From Diorhabda sublineata (taxonomy: Eukaryota > Arthropoda > Insecta > Coleoptera > Chrysomelidae): a stretch of 64,000 nt of DNA. The position numbers and the translations under genes are program-made. The stretch spans positions 34,673,653-34,737,652 of the forward strand of contig NC_079478.1 in the NCBI RefSeq assembly GCF_026230105.1, read 5' to 3'. The notes below the pieces were generated by a model. That model had not been told where the DNA came from, did no database searches, and saw nothing but the letters and a program-made list of their open reading frames with translations. The first letter of the stretch is position 1. Each line of letters starts with the position of its first letter. Below, in pieces: positions 48,338-60,296 of the stretch.

Positions 48338-51300
48338 GCTGGATCTCTAAATCTTGGCTCAAACATAGCCCATCACAAGTACGACGAGAGATAAGTCACT
48401 TAGTTTTAAACCAATCCCAATTTATCATTTAATATCCAAAGCTGGTGTTCCCAATCTTATATCAAAGATAGACAATGACAAATATGTCTAAAGCTGGGTT
48501 TCCAAGACGTGGATCAAGTATTGGCCACTACAAGTACGACGAGAGATAAGTCACTTAGTTTTAAACCAATCCTAATTCAACATTTACTGTCCAAAGCTGG
48601 TGTTCCCAATCTTAGCTCAAAGATAGGCAATGAGAAATATGTCTAAAGCTGGGTTTCCAAGACGTGGATCAAGTATTGGCCACTACAAGTACGACGAGAG
48701 ATAAGTCACTTAGTTTTAAACCAATCCTAATTTAACATTTACTGTCCAAAGCTGGTGTTCCCAATCTTAGCTCAAAGATAGGCAATGAGAAATATGTCTA
48801 AAGCTGGGTTTCCAAGACGTGGATCAAGTATTGGCCACTACAAGTACGACGAGAGATAAGTCACTTAGTTTTAAACCAATCCTAATTTAACATTTACTGT
48901 CCAAAGCTGGTGTTCCCAATCTTAGCTCAAAGATAGGCAATGAGAAATATGTCTAAAGCTGGGTTTCCAAGACGTGGATCAAGTATTGGCCACTACAAGT
49001 ACGACGAGAGATAAGTCACTTAGTTTTAAACCAATCCTAATTTAACATTTACTGTCCAAAGCTGGTGTTCCCAATCTTAGCTCAAAGATAGGCAATGAGA
49101 AATATGTCTAAAGCTGGGTTTCCAAGACGTGGATCAAGTATTGGCCACTACAAGTACGACGAGAGATAAGTCACTTAGTTTTAAACCAATCCTAATTTAA
49201 CATTTACTGTCCAAAGCTGGTGTTCCCAATCTTAGCTCAAAGATAGGCAATGAGAAATATGTCTAAAGCTGGGTTTCCAAGACGTGGATCAAGTATTGGC
49301 CACTACAAGTACGACGAGAGATAAGTCACTTAGTTTTAAACCAATCCTAATTTAACATTTACTGTCCAAAGCTGGTGTTCCCAATCTTAGCTCAAAGATA
49401 GGCAATGAGAAATATGTCTAAAGCTGGGTTTCCAAGACGTGGATCAAGTATTGGCCACTACAAGTACGACGAGAGATAAGTCACTTAGTTTTAAACCAAT
49501 CCTAATTTAACATTTACTGTCCAAAGCTGGTGTTCCCAATCTTAGCTCAAAGATAGGCAATGAGAAATATGTCTAAAGCTGGGTTTCCAAGACGTGGATC
49601 AAGTATTGGCCACTACAAGTACGACGAGAGATAAGTCACTTAGTTTTAAACCAATCCTAATTTAACATTTACTGTCCAAAGCTGGTGTTCCCAATCTTAG
49701 CTCAAAGATAGGCAATGAGAAATATGTCTAAAGCTGGGTTTCCAAGACGTGGATCAAGTATTGGCCACTACAAGTACGACGAGAGATAAGTCACTTAGTT
49801 TTAAACCAATCCTAATTTAACATTTACTGTCCAAAGCTGGTGTTCCCAATCTTAGCTCAAAGATAGGCAATGAGAAATATGTCTAAAGCTGGGTTTCCAA
49901 GACGTGGATCAAGTATTGGCCACTACAAGTACGACGAGAGATAAGTCACTTAGTTTTAAACCAATCCTAATTTAACATTTACTGTCCAAAGCTGGTGTTC
50001 CCAATCTTAGCTCAAAGATAGACAATGATAAAAGTGTCTAAAGCTGGGTTTCCAAGACGTGGCTCAAGTATAGCCCACTACAAGTACAACGAGAGATAGA
50101 GATAAGTCACTCGGTTACAAACCAATCCCAATTTATCATTTGATATCCAAAGCTGGTGTTCCCAATCTTAGCTCAAAGATAGACAATGAGAAATAGGTCT
50201 AAAGCTGGGTTTCCAAGACGTGGCTCAAGTATAACCCATCACAAGTACGACTAAAGATAGGTCATTCAGTTTTAAACCTATCCTAATTCAACATTTACTG
50301 TCCAAAGCTGGTGTTCCCAATCTTAGCTCAAAGATAGGCAATGAGAAATATGTCTAAAGCTGGGTTTCCAAGACGTGGATCAAGTATTGGCCACTACAAG
50401 TACGACGAGAGATAAGTCACTTAGTTTTAAACCAATCCTAATTTAACATTTACTGTCCAAAGCTGGTGTTCCCAATCTTAGCTCAAAGATAGACAATGAG
50501 AAATATGTCTAAAGCTGGGTTTCCAAGACGTGGATCAAGTATTGGCCACTACAAGTACGACGAGAGATAAGTCACTTAGTTTTAAACCAATCCTAATTTA
50601 ACATTTACTGTCCAAAGCTGGTGTTCCCAATCTTAGCTCAAAGATAGGCAATGAGAAATATGTCTAAAGCTGGGTTTCCAAGACGTGGATCAAGTATTGG
50701 CCACTACAAGTACGACGAGAGATAAGTCACTTAGTTTTAAACCAATCCTAATTTAACATTTACTGTCCAAAGCTGGTGTTCCCAATCTTAGCTCAAAGAT
50801 AGGCAATGAGAAATATGTCTAAAGCTGGGTTTCCAAGACGTGGATCAAGTATTGGCCACTACAAGTACGACGAGAGATAAGTCACTTAGTTTTAAACCAA
50901 TCCTAATTTAACATTTACTGTCCAAAGCTGGTGTTCCCAATCTTAGCTCAAAGATAGGCAATGAGAAATATGTCTAAAGCTGGGTTTCCAAGACGTGGAT
51001 CAAGTATTGGCCACTACAAGTACGACGAGAGATAAGTCACTTAGTTTTAAACCAATCCTAATTTAACATTTACTGTCCAAAGCTGGTGTTCCCAATCTTA
51101 GCTCAAAGATAGGCAATGAGAAATATGTCTAAAGCTGGGTTTCCAAGACGTGGATCAAGTATTGGCCACTACAAGTACGACGAGAGATAAGTCACTTAGT
51201 TTTAAACCAATCCTAATTTAACATTTACTGTCCAAAGCTGGTGTTCCCAATCTTAGCTCAAAGATAGACAATGATAAAAGTGTCTAAAGCTGGGTTTCCA

Positions 51301-51644
51301 AGACGTGGCTCAAGTATAGCCCACTACAAGTACAACGAGAGATAGAGATAAGTCACTCGGTTACAAACCAATCCCAATTTATCATTTGATATCCAAAGCT
51401 GGTGTTCCCAATCTTAGCTCAAAGATAGACAATGAGAAATAGGTCTAAAGCTGGGTTTCCAAGACGTGGCTCAAGTATAACCCATCACAAGTACGACTAA
51501 AGATAGGTCATTCAGTTTTAAACCTATCCTAATTTAACATTTACTGTCCAAAGCTGGTGTTCCCAATCTTAGCTCAAAGATAGCCAATGAGAAATATGTC
51601 TAAAGCTGGGTTTCTAAGACGTGGATCAAGTATTGGCCACTACA
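48338..51644. repeat. 155-bp satellite array, ~21 copies, with 8-monomer higher-order repeat
   Basis: CAAGTACGACGAGAGATAAG recurs at 48376, 48531, 48686, 48841, 48996 and onward, exactly 155 bp apart. Most monomers are identical over long runs. Two variant dimers, each beginning GACAATGATAAAAGTGTCTA and carrying a 6-bp GAGATA insertion and a diverged neighbour with TATAACCCATCACAAG, lie at 50021 and 51267. They are 1246 bp apart, which is eight monomers plus the 6-bp insertion. The left-most copies are diverged; the right edge ends sharply at about 51644. No coding capacity. Confidence 0.97.
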
Positions 51645-52492
51645 CCATATCAACCCTAGTCTACCATTCAATTGCCAAGTGATTTTCCCAGTTTTGAGAC
51701 ATTCCTGGTTTATCAATTGTTCGTTATGTCTTTCAATTTTGGTCCAAGGATTTAAAAGTATAAGCACAATCAAAGCTAGGCTACTCAGTGTTGGAAACAC
51801 TCTGACCTATCAAGGAAATTGTCGATTTTAACCATTCTTGGTTATCTGCCAGAGATGAAGCTTAGAAATGGAGCAAACATTGTATTATATGGGTGAATCA
51901 AAGCCAAACATGACTTATACTGATTTTGTAGGGCTACTGTTTCATCTTGTTCTCTATATTATCTATACTGTGACTTTTCGTCGCTATTTCGTCTTAAATG
52001 ATTTATGAATGAATGAACATTAGAATAAATAATTGTAATAACGTGACTATGATTATGTCTGAGTGATTTTTTTGAACTAATATATTTAAATATAGTCGTG
52101 GAATGGTTTTATTTTCTCGTAATATGATGTAGGAAAACTATTTTTGAAGTCACGAGACAAATCGTTGGCGTGTGAATATTTTATTTTCGGGAATATTAAA
52201 AATTGGAACTTCTGTAAATTTGATAATTCGCATAATTTCAAGATAAGTAATATGAATAAGTACAAATGTATAACTTTACAATGATTAATATAATTATTTG
52301 AAACTAAAAAATGAGGTTACTTTAAAAAGAAGTCGAGTAAAGTAACAGCGACATTTTCTCGTCATTTATTTTGGTTTATTTTTTTAAATTTATACGTTTC
52401 TAACTAGAAAAACCTGTTTTCAACTGGCAATCATAATGGTACGAAACTATGTAATCATTGTACTGCAATCGGTCATTAATGAATTATATTCA
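51645..52492. other. Gap without recognised genes
   Basis: AT-rich; the short - strand frame at 51600-51800 overlaps the satellite edge and is not a gene. Confidence 0.5.
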
Positions 52493-52496
52493 TACG

Positions 52497-53235
52497 AGGA
52501 TGGTCCCAGAAGTACCTGGTCCAATAGAAAATACAAAACTTTTGGAAAAAAAGATTTTTATTTTTTATCGTAATCTCCTTTTAGTTCCATACACTTTTTC
52601 CAGCCATCTTCAATAACTTCGACACTCTTTTTATAATAAGAATCGTCCGTATCCTCAAAATAACCAATAACTGTTGACACTGATCTATTTTTACAAGTCT
52701 GGGAGCTGAAAATAATCCGAGGGAGCTAAAACTAGCGAATAGGATGTATGATGTAGCAATTCAAACTTCAATACATTAATTTTGGACATTGAAATAACGG
52801 ATGTATGAGCTGGTGTTTTGTCCTGATGAAACAACACTTTCTTCTTAGCCAAATGCGGCCTTTTTTGCTTGATTATTTACTCAAACGTTGCAATAAGTTC
52901 GCATAATACTCGCAGTTAATAGTTTTTCGTTTTTCAAGATAGTCATTGAGAATTATCCCAAAAAACCGACGCCATGAACTTGTCTGCAGATGGAACGGTC
53001 TTTGTCTTCTTTGGAGCCGGTTCTTCCATTTGAATCCATTGTTTTGATTGTTCGTTTGTTTTGGGTGTGAAGTGATGGACCAAAATTTGATCCATGGTTA
53101 TGAAACATTGCCAAACACTCGATGGAAACATCTTCACGACACTGTTTTTGTTGTATTGTTAGCAAACGCGGCAGCCATCTTGCACACACCTTTGGTTTTT
53201 TATTTCTTATAAAAGGGCCTAAATAGGATTATGTA
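52497..53235 (-). pseudogene. Mariner transposase pseudogene
   Basis: On the - strand: CARWLPRLLTIQQKQCRED (53189 on), frameshift, MDQILVHHFTPKTNEQSKQW, EEPAPKKTKTVPSADKFMAS, then HQDKTPAHTSVI (second catalytic Asp, HQD), then YSLVLAPSDYF, where the expected SPDLAPSDY Asp is Val, and a C-terminal KKCMELKGDY near 52560-52590. The N-terminal DNA-binding half is missing and internal stops are present. The left flank starting CGAGGATGGTCCCAGAAGTA may be a terminal inverted repeat. Confidence 0.85.
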
Positions 53236-53430
53236 AAAGTACGAATTATTTTGGATAAAGGGAGTCAATACCCCCAAATATTTCGAATATCAAAACTATA
53301 CCTAATAAAACAAAAATAAAATGCTCAGAGAAGTCAAGACTATGACTGACATAAATTAATTAATACCAGCTTTTACCCGCTGCTTCACTCGCATTGAATC
53401 CATTAAATAAGTATCAGAAATTATCATAAT
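53236..53430. other. Flank of 185-bp array with interspersed-element-like sequence
   Basis: Contains CCAGCTTTTACCCGCTGCTT followed by CACTCGCATTGAA, a phrase style common at the edge of abundant insect repeats. It may be the left boundary of the element that carries the 185-bp units. Confidence 0.4.
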
Positions 53431-53439
53431 AGAAAAGAA

Positions 53440-54190
53440 TGAACTCTCTAGCTATATCAGAACCTGAGATATAGATCTTTGAATGTAGAAAATTGCCAAA
53501 AACCTACAAAAATCCATAACTCCACATTGAATGTCCGCGCCTAGCTCCTCTCAAACTCAACCGATTTAAGTGTTCAAAACCTCAAAAGAAAGAAGGTATT
53601 TCAGCGAGTGTTCTTAAACCAAAAAGAACTCTGTAGCTGTATTAGAACCTGAGATATAGATCTTTGAATGTAGAAAAATTGCCAAAAACCTACAAAAATC
53701 ATAACTCCACATTGAATGTCCGCGCCTAGCTCCTCTTCAACTCAAACGATTTAAGTGTTCAAAAACTCAAAAGAAAGAAGGTGTTTCAGCGAGTGTTCTT
53801 AAACCAAAAAGAACTCTGTAGCTGTATTAGAACCTGAGATATAGATCTTTGAATGTAGAAAAATTGCCAAAAACCTACAAAAATCATAACTCCACATTGA
53901 ATGTCCGCGCCTAGCTCCTCTTCAACTCAAACGATTTAAGTGTTCAAAAACTCAAAAGAAAGAAGGTGTTTCAGCGAGTGTTCTTAAACCAAAAAGAACT
54001 CTGTAGCTGTATTAGAACCTGAGATATAGATCTTTGAATGTAGAAAAATTGCCAAAAACCTACAAAAATCATAACTCCACATTGAATGTCCGCGCCTAGC
54101 TCCTCTTCAACTCAAACGATTTAAGTGTTCAAAAACTCAAAAGAAAGAAGGTATTTCAGCGAGTGTTCTTAAACCAAAACGAAGTCTCTA
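53440..54190. repeat. 185-bp tandem repeat, about 4 copies
   Basis: GAACTCTGTAGCTGTATTAG recurs at 53626, 53811 and 53996, exactly 185 bp apart, with a diverged first copy at 53440 and a diverged end after 54175. Each unit contains ATGTCCGCGCCTAGCTCCTC. The repeat is probably internal to a larger element spanning about 53360-54440. Confidence 0.92.
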
Positions 54191-55440
54191 TCTTGAATAG
54201 AACCTGAGATATTGAGGATAGAAGGTGTGTATGTGAAAAACACCCATAAGTAATGTACAGGGGAAAATCGCATTTGAGTATAACTTGAGAATGGTGAAAA
54301 TTTGATGAAATCCGATGGTTGATGGCTGATCTGTGCATCAATAGCTTTCATTGAAAAAAAAAATTAAGCAAATCGGTTGGGTAGAACGCCTGAACGGACT
54401 CTGAATGGAAATCATCAATTTTTTTAATATATAAGATGAATCAAATCAAACTAATCGAAAAAAGAACCGGGAGTTGGTCTATGGCTCTATGGGTAAACGA
54501 CTTCGGAGTTGGTCTAGTCGAAAGAATCAAATATCAGTAAAAGAACTAGTAAACTTAAGAATCGACTCATTCGAGGAATCGGTCGGTTTTCGGGATCGAC
54601 GAGAAAGTTGAACAAGTGAGGGAAGGCAAAAAGAGTCGCAGTTCTTCTTCTTCCCTACGGGACTCAGTCGCACCTCGGCATGCAAGGTCATACTCTCGAG
54701 TAATAAGTATTATTCGTATTGTTGTTATCTGATTCTGTGAGTCTTGTTATGTCAGCTTATACCACCTGGATTTTTCATTTGACGAATTGGCCTAAAATGT
54801 CTTTGGGGGAGGACTCGTCCTCCTGGACGACCCTGGATCCGTATTTGTCATGTCCAAATTTTCAGTTAATAGGCGAGGTACCGCACTAACTCGCGCTTTT
54901 TCAGTCGACTATCATCTAGTGGATTTTCTTCAACATTTTTGTAGTCGTCACCTCATTTGATAGACCACTGCGATTCTGGTCTTCGTAGGACGTACGGAGG
55001 AGCAGTCTCACTCAGAGTAGAATCTAGTTCAGCTTTTATATTTCTTGGGCTAAAACTTTCAAATAAAAGTCTTGTAACCCATAACGAAGACCAATTTTTT
55101 ACATGTTTACAAATTCAATGAAAATTATAATATTAAATAAATAATAAATGCGAGTTTATAGCTCAAAGTGATACATTCTCAGTTCTCGACGTACTGGTTT
55201 TACATAACATTCTGTGTATAAAAATATCACGAATCCTAGTCCACAATTACGTCTCCAAAAATAGTGAAGTAACTTAATCTCGTTGACGTTGATCTCGAGT
55301 TTATGTTTTCTTTATGTCCCTTAGTTATAATTCTATTCCTTCGGGATACTCTTTCGATGACCTCCGCTAAGGGTCGTTGTACCGGTGAGCGACCTCAATA
55401 AGTTCCGGAGCAGTAGTGGGGGTGTTACATAGATAAAACG
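54191..55440. other. Region with a possible solo LTR
   Basis: From about 54480 to 55430 the sequence is richer in C and G than its surroundings and contains pyrimidine-rich, CT/GA-skewed runs. Its right end GTGGGGGTGTTACA (to 55428) reads TGTAACACCCCCAC on the other strand, a start seen in many Gypsy- and BEL-type LTRs. The other end and a target duplication were not found, so this is tentative. Confidence 0.35.
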
Positions 55441-56277
55441 GAAATGCAGACACATTGTAATCTAATTTTATAGACGCATTCCTTAAAATAAAATTGTTTT
55501 ACATAATAAATGCATCAGTTTTGTTTTTTTACGATTTTTGTTAGTTGAAATTCAATTTTTTGAAATAGTATTAGTTTTTACTCGTAGATAAAAAATAGTA
55601 TTCAATTTGTGGTAATGGTAACAATTCACTTAACGAATTTGCGTGAATTATGGCCTACATTACCACTCGTTTAATAATATACTATAATTATTTAGCAATA
55701 ATGTTAAGAATTGCTGTAAAAATAATGAATTGAACAAGTTTCTGTTTTTTACGATATTTAAGATAATTTTGAAGAGCTGGCAACATAGTTAGTATTCACA
55801 AGCTGTTTAGTAAAATAGAAGAAGCAATAAAATTTTCTGATTAAATATTTTGACATCGATTTATAAAATTATTAAATCAGGCACACTCACTAATCGTTTT
55901 TTGAGCATTTTGGAAATTCCAGTTAAAACTTTAAATCGGTTTTAGTCTTGACTATTCCATAAATCTTAATTTTCGTTCGATTCGACATTAAATATACTAC
56001 GAGAGTTTTCTAAAAAGATGCCGACAACTGAGTATGTCAGAATTATCAATATCAAGTTTGGAAATATTGTTGCTAGGTTAAAATATGATTAAAAATCTAT
56101 TTTTTGGCAAAAAAAGTTATTTCAAATCTCAAATAAATATGTAGTCGCTTCACATTTTGACAGGAATCTAATGACAAATGACTGTTGACAGAAGGGTTGC
56201 ACTTTCAGTTTAAATGCGGGAAAATCAAAAAGTTGTTGACATATCTCTGGTATTATATTTCCAAAATTGTTTATACT

Positions 56278-57026
56278 GAACGATTTCGATTATTATAAAT
56301 AGGTAATTCAAAGAGAAAAATAGTTTATTAACTCCGTTTTATCGAAATTCACAGTAGTGGTTTCGAAGTGATTTTCTTTAATAAAATTTTTATGTTCTAT
56401 AATTGAATTATACACGTGTTAAAGCCGATTCATAAACTTGACTTTCCATTTGCCGTTGCCATTTGCGAGTGACGTTTGCTATTTGACGTTCGCAGCAAAT
56501 TCTAACCTAAAAATTTTGTTATTCGTTTTGACGTTTGTGTACTGCTTTTTGTTTTGCTACGAACTACCGACGTCACCAACGGCGGACCAATCAGCAAACA
56601 GCGACGTCAAACTGCAACTATGAATGATCTTATACATTTCAATGTTTTTAATTTTATTTTAACAGCAAACGTCAACGGCAACGGCAAACGGAAAGCCAAG
56701 TTTTTGAATCGGCCTTTTTCTGTATGTGTAATATTCAAAAAGTGATACTTTACATTTAACTAAAAAGAAGTTATGAAAAAATGTTTCAAAATTTCTAGGT
56801 TATGTTTGTTTATAATTTGTTTTTAAAAAATTTTGGATAGTAAAATATGAGAAAAGGGCTTTTGTACATTCTATTCTTTGTAATATGACCGATTTCTATT
56901 TTTATAAATAGGTAATTCAAAGAGAAATATAGTTTATTATCTCCACTTTATCGAAATTCACAGTAGTAGTTTGGAAGTGGCTTGCTTAGATTTCTTTATT
57001 AAAATTTTTATGTTCTATAATTTTTT
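56278..57026. repeat. Direct repeat pair flanking a MITE
   Basis: About 130 bp at 56278-56410 recur at 56888-57026. They share ATAAATAGGTAATTCAAAGA, TTATCGAAATTCACAGTAGT and TTTTTATGTTCTATAATT. The copies differ by point changes and a short insertion. A MITE (56421-56717) lies between them. Confidence 0.85.
56421..56717. mobile_element. 297-bp MITE with ~50-bp terminal inverted repeats
   Basis: The left end AAAGCCGATTCATAAACTTG, continuing with TTTGCCGTTGCC, mirrors the right end ...GGCAACGGCAAACGG and CAAGTTTTTGAATCGGCCTTT. The arms match over about 50 bp with scattered mismatches. The interior is GC-richer and rich in GACGT. It has no coding capacity; the two short + strand frames are chance. 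The superfamily is not assigned because a target-site duplication was not clear. Confidence 0.85.
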
Positions 57027-57950
57027 TCCACCCTGTATATTTTTTGGAGTTAGAATTTTCAGCGAATTTTTATAAAAAATCAACATTTAATAGAAGAATC
57101 GATGATAAAAATTTAGTTTCAACGATCTAAATACATAAGTAAATTTTGAAAAAAAAATTTGATACGAAATTTTGAAATTTGTAATAATATTTTGCAAAAT
57201 TATTAGGCGTTTAAATATCAATTAAGAACATAATGGAATGTTAAATAGATATTCATCAAAATTATATTAAGCTCTACATTTAAGATTTAAAATCAAAATA
57301 CCAAATAGAGCAGTTTAGATATAGATATAGATGAATCACCCTATATAAAGTACGATACTTGAAAAGCTAAAAAACATCAAGATTGAACGTGTAAAAAATT
57401 ATGGTAAAAACTAAAACAATCAATACATTAACTAGGATTTAAAAACAAATTGAGAAATTCACATCTTCTGAAAACTAAAAAAGAATGTTCTTCAGATATT
57501 AAATGAAACATATCAATATCAATAACTGAAAAAACAAACTTATTTGCTCGTTTAATTACTTAATTAATAATAATGACTTTTGTAATTGATGTCTAAATTA
57601 TTCACTTGGTGTATAGTAATTCGTGTTTGTTAATTTTATCAAAATTGAAATAAAAAAGTGTTAAATAAAATTGGCATACACACAGACATGTCATTATAAA
57701 AATAAAATGAAAAGACGCAGTATATTTTTAAAATAATGAAAAGCGAGGTTAAGTAATTATGATACTACAATAACATTCCATCATAATTATATTTCAATCG
57801 TTATCTTAGCATCTACACACAAAAATAACACTTATTATATATTTACACCGACCTACGACAACCGGAATAAATCAAGTAACCTCACAATTTTCTATCTCAG
57901 CGCATTCCGAACAAAAAAAACGAACAATATATAAAAAATTATGTAAACAA
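57027..57950. other. AT-rich gap without recognised genes
   Basis: No domain, tandem unit or inverted repeat recognised. Probably intronic to the glycogen-targeting gene if the 58-kb exon belongs to it. Confidence 0.45.
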
Positions 57951-57952
57951 AC

Positions 57953-58190
57953 CTCGAATCACAACAGTTCTTATTGGTACATGAAGACGTTGAACGTCTA
58001 TTTTTCGACGTCGACGCTATAAGCGTCCGTAAAGTTTGGACACCAGCACCACACTCGATCAACAAGGGCGGCGCAAGGTCGAATTCGAATATTTCTACGA
58101 CGTTGCCGGCGTTCGTAAACGATTTTCTCGGTAGATAAACGACGTTGAGAAGTCAACAAACTCATTGAAGTGTTTTAGTTCTATTATTGT
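57953..58190 (-). other. Candidate non-coding first exon (alternative 5' UTR)
   Basis: A CpG-rich stretch in an otherwise very AT-rich area. On the - strand it ends CGAG/GTTTGT at 57953, a plausible splice donor, and holds no long frame. The nearest downstream - strand acceptor with a start codon is 46093, so it would be a 5' UTR exon of the glycogen-targeting subunit gene. The upstream boundary (about 58190) is a guess from composition. Confidence 0.4.
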
Positions 58191-58199
58191 AACAAACCG

Positions 58200-59480
58200 A
58201 AATGATTGAGAGAACTTCTGATGCGACTTTGTATTCGAACTGTATTTTATTGTTAACGTTTGAATCGGAATTCAGACCGTTCGCCTACGGTGACATTTTA
58301 TTTTATTTGTTTCTAGATTAAATTATCTACATGTCAATAACGATTAAGTGAAAGCCAGATATTTTATGTAAATACTTGTTAATTAAAAAAAAAATTATTG
58401 TAAAAATGATATGAAAGAATAATAAAATACTATACTGAAAATCTTTTAAATACTAAAATAGTACTATTTGGTATTTGAAGTTGGTAGGCGTGGAATTTCC
58501 TACATGTTATGACAAGCGACAGACGACAGTGTCATTTTATATATAATCAGTGAGGAATACAAATATATTAGACTGTTTGTAATGAAATATCTGCGCCATA
58601 AAATTACAAAAACCCAATGCCACGATGTCGTGATTAATATAGATCGTGAAGCCGGTCCTCTTCTATGTTATTATTTTTGTAATCTATATACACGTTCATG
58701 TTTTTGTGACTTGTTTCTATAGAGGCGATTTCTAAGAAAGAATTTTTGTTTGTTTACTATAAAATAAGACATTTCCAGGAAATCGAAGATTCTAGAATAT
58801 GATGATGTTGTATATAAAACGAGTTACTAACCGCAGGAGATTAAGTAAACAATATAAATATCCTAAACAAGATTACAGCTCATGTTCATTGGTCATGGCT
58901 AATGCTCATAATATACGAGGTATATTCAAAATATATGTTGAATCATGTATTTATTCTCAAAAAAATACAGTGCTTGGTTAATAAAGCGAATGTGAGTGAA
59001 AATAACGTTTCTTAGTAGCTAAAATAAACAATTGCTTATTTAATCCAGCAAACTTGTCCATTTTCATGTGTTTTTTAAGGTCGAAGGACATCGTTCTTCG
59101 TCCTTAGAAGACTCATTTCTACTTTTAAATATCACACATAACTTTAAGTAAATATTTATTACATTATTACTATACTTTTAGTCAACTTGAAATGAAACAT
59201 AATCTCACTAACCTATAAATTTATTAATCATATTTTTGATTGCACCTCGTATATTCTAGCATTAATACAACTTAAGATAGTCATTGAAATGCGGCCTACT
59301 CCTGCTAAATCCACCATTTTGAAATTTTTTTACTGTAGATTCATATTTTCATAGGTTTTTATATAATTCAAACTAACCATATAATGACGTGAAGATATAT
59401 GATGAAAACCGCCGTACACAACTTTAGCAGCAACGTGGTAGGTTTTTGTATAAAACTTATTTAAAAATAGAAAACCTTTT
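58200..59480. other. AT-rich gap between candidate first exons
   Basis: No gene or repeat recognised; the frame at 58799-58981 (+) has no domain. Confidence 0.45.
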
Positions 59481-59486
59481 ACTTAC

Positions 59487-59660
59487 CTATTACCTCAAAT
59501 TGTTCGAAATTATTATATCACATCACGTTTATCACGAACAACTCGGTAGATTTGTAAATCCGACAACACCGCGCTTGCAACGATACGAAAATGTTGTAGA
59601 TGCTTCGAAGTGAAAAGTTGCACTCCTGTCCGCGTCGCTGGGCACACGCGTCTTAATAAA
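59487..59660 (-). other. Second candidate non-coding first exon
   Basis: On the - strand the stretch ends AATAG/GTAAGTAA at 59487, a strong donor consensus, and its 5' half (59560-59660) is CpG-rich with ACGCGTGTGCCCAGCGACGC. Another CpG-rich patch lies at 59815-59890 and could be promoter. No coding frame. It is most simply an alternative first exon of the glycogen-targeting gene. Confidence 0.45.
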
Positions 59661-60296
59661 GATATTCTTAAATTTCTATTTTGAAACGAAGGAGGTTTTA
59701 TTTTTTTTTCATATGATAGAAGTCATACGATTTCCTACACACCTTCTGTACAATTGTTGATGATCACATGTTCGATTGATGTATATACTAAAGGCTATTT
59801 AGGTTATCAGACGGGTCCGCAGGCGCGACCACGATGTATTTTCACGAGGTGAAATCGGGGTACGTACAGTGTGATGCAAGTCACACGACCCGGTTTATTT
59901 TCTTGATTTGTTTATAATTAAATAATGTATTAAAATGAATAGATTATCAATATAAACGTTCAGAAGTGCAATCGGTCGAAAAGAAAGTTTATTTACGAAT
60001 TAAAATAATAATCTAAGGGATTTTAACACAAATCAACCCTAATTGCATAAATATCACAGTCCTATCGGAACATAATCTTTTTTGATTTAAGATTTTAAAA
60101 TCTATTTTTAATAGTGACTTACTACTTTTTGTACTACCCTGTATCTTTGTAGTAAACAATTTGGTTAAGTACTCAAAATCATAATATTAACTAGCATCTT
60201 ATGCTAGGTTAAAAATGAATTCCCACTATTTCATTTTTATTAATTATTTCACATGCAATAGAAATAAATAATAAAAACTATGATTATGAAAAAATG

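Noticed and set aside
48338..51644. Regular repeat array considered as a CRISPR array
   Set aside because: No repeat-spacer alternation: whole 155-bp monomers are identical, and the genes are eukaryotic with introns.
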